Source: Clostridiales bacterium
Lineage (GTDB): Bacteria > Bacillota > Clostridia > Saccharofermentanales > UBA5734
Length of the DNA: 13,503 nucleotides
Assembly: GCA_007133255.1 (NCBI GenBank)
Contig: SLMY01000243.1
Coordinates: 1 to 13,503 of the forward strand
Direction of reading: 5' to 3'
The notes below the pieces were generated by a model. The model made no database searches. It saw nothing but the letters and a program-made list of their open reading frames with translations, and had not been told where the DNA came from. The translations under genes were made by a program, and so were the position numbers. Below are positions 1-6,196 of the stretch, in pieces; position 1 is the first letter of the stretch; each line of letters begins with the position of its first letter.

Positions 1-932
1 AGGTCTGCGGTCTGGCAATAATCCTTTTCAACACTGGTTTTATCGGAACCATCAAAAGTTAAAAGCAGATAGACCGGGGCTGAACTGTCGGGAAAACGCT
101 TGCCCAGAAAATCTTCCGCGAACAAAATGGTTTCTCTTTCCATAAATTCAACGGCTGTTGGCAGCACCTTCGAGCTGAGGATGGCCGGAACAACTGCCAG
201 TGCTTTCTCAAATTCCGGAAAGGGTATAAGCAGGCTTACACGGACAGCTGGCAGCGGCAGCAGTTTAAGTATGACTTGTGTGATCACAGCCAGTGTCCCC
301 TCTGATCCAACGATCAGATCTTTTATCGCATACCCTGAACTGTTCTTAGCTGTCTTCCCGCCAAGCTGCAGTATATCACCGCTGGGCAGGACAACGGTCA
401 GACCCCGTACATAGTCACGTGTAACGCCATACTTTACGGCCCGCATACCACCGGCGTTGGTGCTGATATTCCCGCCGATCGTGGCAGATTTCTCACCAGG
501 ATCCGGCGGGTAGAAACAGTCCCTGCTTTCAACATATTCGGCCAGCTCCATTAATAAGACACCAGGTTCAACAGTGATCGTCATGTTTTCTTTGTCGAGC
601 TCTATGACTTGATTCATCAGCGACATATCAATCATCAGCCCGCCGCAGATGGCGACGCTGCTGCCCACCAGCCCGGTTCCCGAGCCGCGGATAACAACCG
701 GAATCCGCTGCTGGTCGCAGTAACGCATCAGAGAAGATATCTCCTGGGTTGACTTTGCTTTTATCAGAAGATCAGGATAACAGCTGATGCCGCCCAGCTC
801 GTCGTGGCTGTAGTCCTCACCAATTGATTCACCGTGAAAGATCCTGTCTTCAGGTATCAGGGCAGCCAGTGCCTTCCGCTGCGAAGCTGTCAGCAGCACT
901 CTTTGGTGTTTTTGCGGTTTATCGTCTATCAT
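1..932 (-). CDS. glcD: GlcD/LctD-type FAD-linked 2-hydroxyacid dehydrogenase, C-terminus cut by window edge
   Basis: This gene encodes an FAD-binding oxidase of the glycolate oxidase GlcD / D-lactate dehydrogenase family, which oxidises a 2-hydroxyacid to a 2-oxoacid. I read it from the ATG at 932; its ATGA overlaps the TGA of etfA, which shows tight translational coupling and fixes the start. About 310 of the usual roughly 460 residues are present. The FAD-binding domain is clear: RGSGTGLVGS at residues 82-91 and the family signature PPDPGEKSATIGGN followed by STNAGG at about residues 142-162. The region after residue about 200 begins the FAD-oxidase C-terminal domain, and the substrate and metal residues expected there lie outside the window. 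Directly downstream of etfB and etfA, it corresponds to LctD in the electron-bifurcating lactate dehydrogenase complex. The substrate (lactate, glycolate or another hydroxyacid) and its chirality cannot be decided here. Family assignment is firm; complex membership is inferred from the operon. Confidence 0.93.
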   Translation of the reverse strand, partial: MIDDKPQKHQRVLLTASQRKALAALIPEDRIFHGESIGEDYSHDELGGISCYPDLLIKAKSTQEISSLMRYCDQQRIPVVIRGSGTGLVGSSVAICGGLMIDMSLMNQVIELDKENMTITVEPGVLLMELAEYVESRDCFYPPDPGEKSATIGGNISTNAGGMRAVKYGVTRDYVRGLTVVLPSGDILQLGGKTAKNSSGYAIKDLIVGSEGTLAVITQVILKLLPLPAVRVSLLIPFPEFEKALAVVPAILSSKVLPTAVEFMERETILFAEDFLGKRFPDSSAPVYLLLTFDGSDKTSVEKDYCQTAD

Positions 933-2239
933 CAGGTTTTCTGCAGAGGCAGTGCCTCTGGGCGTCGCTGTATCTGGCATATTTCAGGCCCTCCCTGCGT
1001 TATATCCTGCATGTTTTTAATCTGGCTGATCAATGACGGTATGATATCGTACAGATCACCCACAAAGACATGATGAGCAAGACCGCAGATGGGCGCTTCC
1101 GGATCAGTATTCACGGTCATAATTGATTTTGCTCCCTTCATACCGGCCATAAACTGAACTGACCCTGAAACCCCGATCGTTATCAGAAGATCGGGGCTGA
1201 CAGTTCTGCCGCTCAGCCCTATCTGCCGTCTTGGGTCAAACCAGCCGTTTTCAATCAGCGGCCTGGTACAGGCCATTTCCGCTTTCAGCAGGTCGGCCAG
1301 CTGCTGGACCATATCCAGATCCTTGCGGCTGCGCAGGCCGCGGCCAACCGCGATAATCGCTTCGGCTTCTGTCAGGTCAATGCCTTTTGGTTTCTCACTG
1401 ACTGAAAGCACCTGACTGCGGACGTGTTTGGCACGCTGCTGCTGATCGGCTAACACTTTGGGCAGGGCTTCCTGAACCACCTGGCAGGTGTCATCATCTT
1501 CCTGTACCGGAGCGGGAAAAATTTTATAGCGTACCGTGCAAAGCTGCGGGCGGTTGTGCCGGGTTAAGATGCGCGCCATAATATTGCCGCCAAACGCGGG
1601 CCTGATCTGAACCAGTCCGCCCTCCTGGCTGATTTCAAGCGCCGTACAATCTGCTGTCAGCCCCGTACGGAAGCGCGCCGCGATGGCTGGTGCCAGCATT
1701 CTGCCTGCCTGTGTCGCGCCGATGAGCATCGCCGCCGGCTTGACCGACTGGATAAAAGCTGCGGCGGCTTCGGTATAGGTATCGGTCTGAAAATGCCTGA
1801 AAATCGGGTCATCATAAACGTGAAGCCTGTCCGGCGCGACATTTTTTAGCTGCTGGATCTGCTGCTGCAGCTGATAGCCGGCCATCATCACATATACAGG
1901 CTGGTCCAGCTGCTTTGCCAGCTGCCTGGCTTTGCCGATCAGCTCGAAAGTGACCGGATGCAGATAGCCTTCCATCGTATCTGCCAGAACCGCCACGCCC
2001 TGCCACTGTCCCGATGCTGCCTGGTCAAGCGAACTATCAATCGCCTCTTCATTATCCTGACACCAGGTGATGACACCCTCCGGACCTTTCCTGACACAGA
2101 TACCGCATAACCTGCAGTTTGTGTTGATCGCCAGCTGTTCATCCTGCCATTCAAACGCTGAAAATGGGCAAAGCCGGATCAGCGCCTGCGCGACTTGCTG
2201 GTTCATGACATTATGATTGATGATCAATCGTTCATTCAT
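932..2239 (-). CDS. etfA: Electron transfer flavoprotein alpha subunit with ferredoxin-like N-terminal domain (LctC type)
   Basis: This is the FAD-carrying alpha subunit of an electron transfer flavoprotein, 435 residues, longer than a plain EtfA (about 320) because of an N-terminal ferredoxin-like domain. In that domain (about 1-60), CP at 24-25 and CRLCGIC at 42-48 are present, while the other cysteines of a two-cluster ferredoxin are missing, which fits one [4Fe-4S] cluster. Residues of about 80-270 form the alpha N-terminal domain. The C-terminal FAD domain shows GRGL (299-302), GLSGRTVSP (341-349), GVSGSVQF (356-363) and VNTDPEAPI (376-384). It is the middle gene of etfB-etfA-glcD, starting 38 bp after the etfB stop and overlapping glcD by ATGA. 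The ribosome binding site before its ATG is weak (purine-rich GAAGAAAGAAG), so coupling to etfB is likely. By family knowledge, such proteins take electrons from a flavin dehydrogenase and pass them to NAD+ and ferredoxin in bifurcation or confurcation. Confidence 0.95.
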   Translation of the reverse strand: MNERLIINHNVMNQQVAQALIRLCPFSAFEWQDEQLAINTNCRLCGICVRKGPEGVITWCQDNEEAIDSSLDQAASGQWQGVAVLADTMEGYLHPVTFELIGKARQLAKQLDQPVYVMMAGYQLQQQIQQLKNVAPDRLHVYDDPIFRHFQTDTYTEAAAAFIQSVKPAAMLIGATQAGRMLAPAIAARFRTGLTADCTALEISQEGGLVQIRPAFGGNIMARILTRHNRPQLCTVRYKIFPAPVQEDDDTCQVVQEALPKVLADQQQRAKHVRSQVLSVSEKPKGIDLTEAEAIIAVGRGLRSRKDLDMVQQLADLLKAEMACTRPLIENGWFDPRRQIGLSGRTVSPDLLITIGVSGSVQFMAGMKGAKSIMTVNTDPEAPICGLAHHVFVGDLYDIIPSLISQIKNMQDITQGGPEICQIQRRPEALPLQKT

Positions 2240-2277
2240 CTTTTGCTGTTCTTCTTTCTTCTAAAACGCCTGAGCTT

Positions 2278-3096
2278 TCAGGAACGCAGGTGATCCAGCC
2301 TTTTTTCAGTCTCCAGCTGCTGCAAGAAGCGAGCCGTCACCTGCTGTGCGCTTCCCTGATGCAGCTGATGCTGTGTCTGATGTACCGGCGGATATATTTT
2401 CTCAACCTGTGTCGGCGATCCGTCCAGGCCGTAATGTGAACTGTCCTGGTCAGGCAGATCATGCAAAGTCATAACACGAATCATATCCTTGCTGAAACGA
2501 AGTTTGCGGCGATAAGAGGGCAGTCTGGGCGTATAAATATCCTTCTCTACCGTAAGCAGGCAAGGCATCTGCAATTTGACTGTCTGGATCAGGTTTTCAA
2601 GCGGCAGCCGCGCTGTTAGATACGGTTTTGGACCTTCGGGGACTATCTTTTGAATGGCTGATACAGGCCCTATATACGGTATGTCAAGCCAGGTGGCCAG
2701 TTCTCCGCCAATCTGGGCAGTGTCACCGTCAGTTGTCTGTTTGCCGCATATAATCAGGTCGAAGCCTGGCAGCAGCCGAATAGCCTGGCTTAGCGTATAG
2801 CTGGTCGCCAGCACATCGGCTCCGGCGAAGGCTCTGTCACTGAGCAGGCAGGCGTCGTCCGCGCCCATGTAAATCGCTTCCATCAGCGTATGAGCCGCCT
2901 GTTCAGGTCCCATCGATAAAACCGTAATCTTTCCACCTTGTTGCTGGCGGATCTGAAAGGCGGTCTCCAGCGCGTATAAATCATAAGGATTCATTTTGCT
3001 GTCCGCGCTTTCGCGAATCAGAACACCGGTTTTCGGATCTACATTTACCTGTGATGATCCGGGCACCTGTTTGATGCAGACAATCTGACGCAGCAT
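2278..3096 (-). CDS. etfB: Electron transfer flavoprotein beta subunit (LctB/FixA type)
   Basis: This encodes the 272-residue beta subunit of an electron transfer flavoprotein. Family marks are the start MLRQIVCIKQVPGSS, a VNVDPKTGVLIRE segment (17-29), NPYD at 36-39, and the ETF-beta signature CGKQTTDGDTAQIGGELA at about 117-134 followed by WLDIP. In bifurcating ETFs this subunit holds the second FAD and the NAD(H) site, rather than the AMP found in mitochondrial-type ETFs; the DGDT element fits, but AMP versus FAD use cannot be proved by eye. It is the first gene of the etfB-etfA-glcD operon. The start is supported by GGGAG about 6-7 nt upstream of the ATG. The C-terminal segment rich in Gln and His (about 238-262) resembles no motif I know and may just be the arm that wraps the alpha subunit. 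Confidence 0.95.
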   Translation of the reverse strand: MLRQIVCIKQVPGSSQVNVDPKTGVLIRESADSKMNPYDLYALETAFQIRQQQGGKITVLSMGPEQAAHTLMEAIYMGADDACLLSDRAFAGADVLATSYTLSQAIRLLPGFDLIICGKQTTDGDTAQIGGELATWLDIPYIGPVSAIQKIVPEGPKPYLTARLPLENLIQTVKLQMPCLLTVEKDIYTPRLPSYRRKLRFSKDMIRVMTLHDLPDQDSSHYGLDGSPTQVEKIYPPVHQTQHQLHQGSAQQVTARFLQQLETEKRLDHLRS

Positions 3097-3194
3097 TTTT
3101 TCGCTCCCATTATATCGTGATCAGATAATACTATTTTTCCATGGTACTTCATTTGGTGATGTGGCTTGCTGCAGGTACAATAAACGATAAACAA

Positions 3195-3222
3195 TGATTC
3201 TTGAATAATTTTCATAGAATCA
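3195..3222. promoter_or_regulatory. Dyad operator candidate in the etf / FAD-oxidoreductase divergent region
   Basis: TGATTCTTGAA and TTCATAGAATCA form an 11-bp inverted repeat around TAATT, with one unpaired T at 3215. It lies about 16-44 bp downstream of the predicted etf start site, where a repressor would block elongation or initiation. Lactate and glycolate operons are often controlled by GntR-family (LldR/LctR) repressors, but this site does not let me name the regulator. As RNA it could also form a hairpin in the etf leader. Confidence 0.45.
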
Positions 3223-3244
3223 CGAATGATTTCTCAGTATGATG

Positions 3245-3274
3245 AGTATAGCACAACAGGATTTAGTTCAACAA
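3245..3274 (-). promoter_or_regulatory. Predicted promoter of the etfB-etfA-glcD operon
   Basis: On the minus strand, TTGTTG (3274-3269) is followed after 18 bp by TATACT (3250-3245), and TGC directly before it gives an extended -10 (TGCTATACT). The expected start site near 3238 leaves a leader of about 140 nt before etfB. It overlaps the rightward extended -10, so the two transcription units probably influence each other. This is a prediction from sequence only. Confidence 0.55.
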
Positions 3275-3277
3275 CAA

Positions 3278-3286
3278 TGCTAAAAT
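3278..3286 (+). promoter_or_regulatory. Weak rightward promoter candidate (extended -10 TGCTAAAAT)
   Basis: TGCTAAAAT matches an extended -10 element about 90 nt upstream of the start of the FAD oxidoreductase at 3375. No good -35 is seen at the right distance. If used, transcription would start near 3293, leaving the ATG at 3306 almost without leader and favouring the ATG at 3375. Confidence 0.3.
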
Positions 3287-3359
3287 CAAAGAGAGCATAG
3301 CCATCATGACGCGTTTTTCCCGGGCTGTCTATCGCAGACAGTGTCCAGTTGAAAAAACC

Positions 3360-3366
3360 AGAGGAG
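3360..3366 (+). promoter_or_regulatory. Ribosome binding site deciding the 3375 start
   Basis: AGAGGAG stands 8 nt upstream of the ATG at 3375. The upstream in-frame ATG at 3306 has only AGAGAG at a poor distance, and the 23 residues between the two starts (rich in Arg) do not resemble the family N-terminus. Confidence 0.7.
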
Positions 3367-3374
3367 CCGATCAT

Positions 3375-5186
3375 ATGAAAAATAATCTCAAAAACAGCGT
3401 TAAGCCACTATCTGAAAGCATGGGCCTGCAGACCATCACCCACGAAGTTGATATTTGTGTGGTTGGCGGCGGCCTGGCCGGACTTTGCGCGGCCATTTCA
3501 GCCGCGCGCCACGGAGCACGCGTCTTGATTATGCAGGAAAGGCCGATGTTCGGTGGTAACGCCTCTTCCGAAATCCGCATGTGGGTTTGCGGCGCGCACG
3601 GTGAGAACAACCGGGAAACCGGCCTGGTTGAAGAGATCATGCTGGAAAATTACTACCGCAACCCGTATCAGAATTACTCAATCTGGGACAGCATCCTGTA
3701 CGAAAAAGTCCGTTTCCAGAAAAATCTGGACTATCTGCTTAATTGCACCTGCCTTGATGCTGACATGGACAAAGATCGTATTGTCGCGATCAAGGGATGG
3801 CAGATGACCACCCAGACCTTCCACCTGGTTAAGGCAGATATTTTCCTGGATTGCTCTGGCGACAGTATTTTAGCACCCCTGACAGGCGCTGCGTACCGGT
3901 TCGGTCGTGAAGGGTACAGTGAGTTTGGCGAGGATATCGCGCCGGAGCAGCCCGATCAGAAAACCATGGGTATGAGCTGCCTGATCCAGACACGCGAACA
4001 CATGGAAAAGCGGATCTTCATACCTCCGTTCTGGGCTGAGAAAATAACCCGGGATAACTTGCCCTTCCGCCAGCCCGATCCGCTCAAGGATAGCGAGAAT
4101 TTCTGGTATCTCGAACTGCGCGGCGAACAGCACTCGATCAAAGACCCAGAGCGACTTCGCGATGAACTGCAGGATATCGCCTTTGGCATCTGGGACTACA
4201 TCAAGAACAGCGGTGATTACCCTGACGCGGTTGATCTGCTCGATATAGATTGGATTGGCATATTGCCCGGCAAGCGCGAGTCGCGCCGTTATGTCGGTGA
4301 TGTCATGATGACCCAGCATGATGTGCGCAGTGAAGGACGTTTCCCCGACCTGGTTGCCTACGGTGGCTGGACAATGGACGACCACCATCCCGGTGGTTTC
4401 CGCGCTCCAGAGGAGCCGACCATCTTTCATCCAGCGCCCTCACCCTTTGGCATCCCTTACCGCAGCCTGTATTCTAAGAATATTAACAACCTGATGTTTG
4501 CCGGACGAAATATAAGTGTCACACACAGCGCTTTGAGCGCTACCAGAGTTATGGCAACCTGCGCCACTGTCGGCCAGGCCACAGGAACAGCCGCCGCTAT
4601 CGCTATACGTGAGAAGACCAGCCCGCGCGGTGTTTACGAACACCATCTTCTGCACCTTCAGGAAACCTTAATGGACGATGACTGCTATCTGCCCTTCAAC
4701 CGCCGGACTATGCCGGCTTTGACCCGGAAAGCTGCGTATTCTTCAGATGCGCCAGATGCCGAAAACTTACGTAACGGCTATGACCGTCCAATCGGCGATC
4801 AGGACAACGGCTGGACCGGAAAGCCTGGCGACACTATAACAATACGCTTTGATCATCCTGAACAGATCAATCGCTCGCGGCTGATCTTTGACAGTGACCT
4901 GAACCGAGCCACATTACCGGAAGCAGTCGCCGGCAACAATCGGCCGATGCGGTCAAGCTATCTGCGAAACGAAAAGCCAACTTACGTGCCACGGACCATG
5001 GTCAGGGATTTTCGTCTGGAAGTGCTGAATGAAAACGGACAATGGCGCGTTATTAAGGAAGTCAGCGGCAACTACCAGCGCCGGGTCATCTTACCGATCG
5101 ACCAGAAGACAAGTGGTATCCGCCTGGTGCCGCTGGCTGCCTGGGGAGCTGATAAATTCCATATCTTCTCATTTGACATCAGCTGA
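3375..5186 (+). CDS. FAD-dependent oxidoreductase (FAD_oxidored family) with C-terminal beta-sandwich-like region
   Basis: This is a 603-residue flavoprotein. A Rossmann FAD-binding motif is evident: DICVVGGGLAGLCAA (26-40, with GGGLAG at 31-36), an acidic residue E55 ending strand 2, and the FAD_oxidored hallmark MFGGNASSEIRMW at 58-70. A second flavin-contact element, FLDCSGDS, lies at about 157-164, and FAGRNISVTHSALSATR near residue 375-395 fits the C-terminal part of the flavin site. The last 120 or so residues, beginning near DNGWTGKPGDTITIRF, look like a discoidin-like beta-sandwich, often seen as a sugar-binding or packing module. There is no signal peptide, so it is probably cytoplasmic. 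I chose the ATG at 3375 because AGAGGAG lies 8 nt before it; an in-frame ATG at 3306 lacks a properly spaced site. The substrate is unknown; members occur beside carbohydrate-active enzymes. A terminator follows, so it is probably a single-gene unit. Confidence 0.88.
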   Translation: MKNNLKNSVKPLSESMGLQTITHEVDICVVGGGLAGLCAAISAARHGARVLIMQERPMFGGNASSEIRMWVCGAHGENNRETGLVEEIMLENYYRNPYQNYSIWDSILYEKVRFQKNLDYLLNCTCLDADMDKDRIVAIKGWQMTTQTFHLVKADIFLDCSGDSILAPLTGAAYRFGREGYSEFGEDIAPEQPDQKTMGMSCLIQTREHMEKRIFIPPFWAEKITRDNLPFRQPDPLKDSENFWYLELRGEQHSIKDPERLRDELQDIAFGIWDYIKNSGDYPDAVDLLDIDWIGILPGKRESRRYVGDVMMTQHDVRSEGRFPDLVAYGGWTMDDHHPGGFRAPEEPTIFHPAPSPFGIPYRSLYSKNINNLMFAGRNISVTHSALSATRVMATCATVGQATGTAAAIAIREKTSPRGVYEHHLLHLQETLMDDDCYLPFNRRTMPALTRKAAYSSDAPDAENLRNGYDRPIGDQDNGWTGKPGDTITIRFDHPEQINRSRLIFDSDLNRATLPEAVAGNNRPMRSSYLRNEKPTYVPRTMVRDFRLEVLNENGQWRVIKEVSGNYQRRVILPIDQKTSGIRLVPLAAWGADKFHIFSFDIS

Positions 5187-5220
5187 TCGAAGCGATCTGT
5201 CGCCAAACTTAAACTCCTGG

Positions 5221-5261
5221 TAAACTGTTTTTCAATTTTGCAGTTTATTACAAGGTTGTAA
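5221..5261. repeat. Two adjacent inverted repeats in the 3' region of the FAD oxidoreductase
   Basis: TAAACTG (5221-5227) and CAGTTTA (5241-5247) form a 7-bp stem with a 13-nt loop. Immediately after it, TTACAA-GG-TTGTAA (5248-5261) is a near-perfect palindrome. With the terminator hairpin at 5271-5296 this makes three consecutive structures after the stop codon at 5186. They could stabilise the mRNA 3' end or be protein-binding sites; nothing in the sequence decides between these. Confidence 0.4.
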
Positions 5262-5270
5262 GTTTTGTTG

Positions 5271-5305
5271 AGGCCAGTGTCTACAAGCGCTGGCCTTTCA
5301 CTTTT
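5271..5305 (+). terminator. Intrinsic terminator after the FAD oxidoreductase
   Basis: AGGCCAGTG and CGCTGGCCT form a 9-bp stem (one G-U pair) with an 8-nt loop, followed by the U-rich TTCACTTTT. It lies 85 nt after the stop codon and separates the oxidoreductase from the ThuA-like operon. Confidence 0.7.
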
Positions 5306-5307
5306 CC

Positions 5308-5339
5308 TTGGTCTGATCAAGACTATCTTCGTGTATAAT
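5308..5339 (+). promoter_or_regulatory. Predicted promoter of the ThuA-like / glycoside hydrolase operon
   Basis: A perfect TATAAT (5334-5339) lies just after the terminator. The best -35 candidates are TTGGTC (5308-5313, 20-bp spacing, too long) and TCTGAT (5312-5317, 16 bp), so an activator may be required. The expected start near 5346 gives a leader of about 190 nt to the ATG at 5534. Confidence 0.5.
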
Positions 5340-5360
5340 AGACATCATAGATAGACATCA
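5338..5360 (+). repeat. Tandem 10-bp direct repeat ATAGACATCA at the promoter
   Basis: ATAGACATCA occurs at 5338-5347 and again at 5351-5360, a period of 13 bp, overlapping the predicted -10 and start site. It could be a duplicated operator half or a leader element. The rest of the gene-free stretch from 5361 to 5533 holds ACGGTAACCGT (5397-5407, a short palindrome), AAACAGTTTA (5481-5490, reverse complement of 5221-5230) and the AGGAGG site before 5534. I recognise no known riboswitch or T-box there. Confidence 0.4.
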
Positions 5361-5533
5361 AAGAAAGACTGTGAATATTCTGTCTGAAAATCAAGAACGG
5401 TAACCGTCACACATCAGCAGACGCGGCAGGCTATCAAATAAACAGATCAGATAATCAATCCTCAACGTTGTTCTCTTAATAAACAGTTTAATATTACCAA
5501 GATATAGCATCAGACAAAAAAGGAGGATGAGAC

Positions 5534-6181
5534 ATGGTTCAGCCTAAAAAGAAAGCCCTTTTCCTGGGAGATTTCAATGATCCGAATTACCATCCGGCGA
5601 CGGACATTGACCAGATTGTTGTTCAGATTCTGAAAGATTCATTCAATGTTACGGTTGAAGAAAATTACGCGAATCTGACACTGGAAAAACTACGCGAGTA
5701 TGACCTGCTGATTAATTACGCGGACTGCTGGGGCAAACACGGTTCCAGACAGGCAGTAGGTGCCGTGCTGGCCTATGCCGCGGCCGGAGGCGCGGTTCTT
5801 GGCCTTCATAGCGGCATCATCGCTCCTATGGATCAGTATCCGGAGATTCCCATGCTGTTTGGCGCGAGATTCACTGAGCACCCGCCTTATACCAACCTGA
5901 GGTTTTTACCTGTTGAGGCGAAAAAGGATCATCCTGTGATGCGGGGCATTGATTCTTTCAATATGGAGGAAGAGCCTTATTTTTTCGAGATGTGTAATTT
6001 TTCAATCAATGAGATCCTGCTTGAATATGAGTATGAAGGCAAAAAATATCCTGCGGCATGGATTACAACGTTTGGTCAAGGTCGGGTGATTTACCTATAT
6101 CCCGGCCACGATGTCCGCACCTTTAATCATCCGGACATGCGAAAGCTGCTTTATCAGAGTGCCTGCTGGGCAGTTCTTTAG
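5534..6181 (+). CDS. ThuA-like domain protein
   Basis: This 215-residue protein belongs to the ThuA-like family, which has a glutamine-amidotransferase-like fold named after the trehalose utilisation gene thuA. Recognisable elements are KALFLGDFNDPNYH (7-20), GGAVLGLHSGI (85-95), GARFTEHPPY (110-119), HPVMRGIDSF (133-142), the acidic EEEPY (145-149) and GQGRVIYLYPGHD (181-193) near the C-terminus, as expected for a full-length single-domain member. No signal peptide is present, so it should be cytoplasmic. The start is certain: AAGGAGGATGAG precedes the ATG. The biochemical activity of most ThuA-like proteins is not established; they recur in sugar catabolic operons, including those handling 3-keto sugars, and are thought to act on sugars. 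Here it is followed after 15 nt by an agarase-like hydrolase, so it probably processes that enzyme's product or a derivative. Family firm, reaction unknown. Confidence 0.88.
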   Translation: MVQPKKKALFLGDFNDPNYHPATDIDQIVVQILKDSFNVTVEENYANLTLEKLREYDLLINYADCWGKHGSRQAVGAVLAYAAAGGAVLGLHSGIIAPMDQYPEIPMLFGARFTEHPPYTNLRFLPVEAKKDHPVMRGIDSFNMEEEPYFFEMCNFSINEILLEYEYEGKKYPAAWITTFGQGRVIYLYPGHDVRTFNHPDMRKLLYQSACWAVL

Positions 6182-6196
6182 AAAGGAAACACGATC

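Noticed and set aside
100..414. Open frame on the plus strand within the GlcD-like gene
   Set aside because: The opposite strand encodes a well-conserved FAD-binding protein across the same bases; the plus-strand frame is low-complexity and Ser/Thr-rich.
3109..3116. TATAAT on the minus strand next to the etfB ribosome binding site
   Set aside because: Transcription starting there would leave out the ribosome binding site; the promoter at 3245-3274 is better placed.
3306..3374. N-terminal extension of the FAD oxidoreductase from the ATG at 3306
   Set aside because: No properly spaced ribosome binding site, Arg-rich sequence unlike the family, and a good site (AGAGGAG) precedes the ATG at 3375.
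3870..4430. 186-codon open frame antisense to the FAD oxidoreductase
   Set aside because: It is fully covered by a clearly conserved gene on the other strand, has no recognisable domain and looks like a frame shadow.
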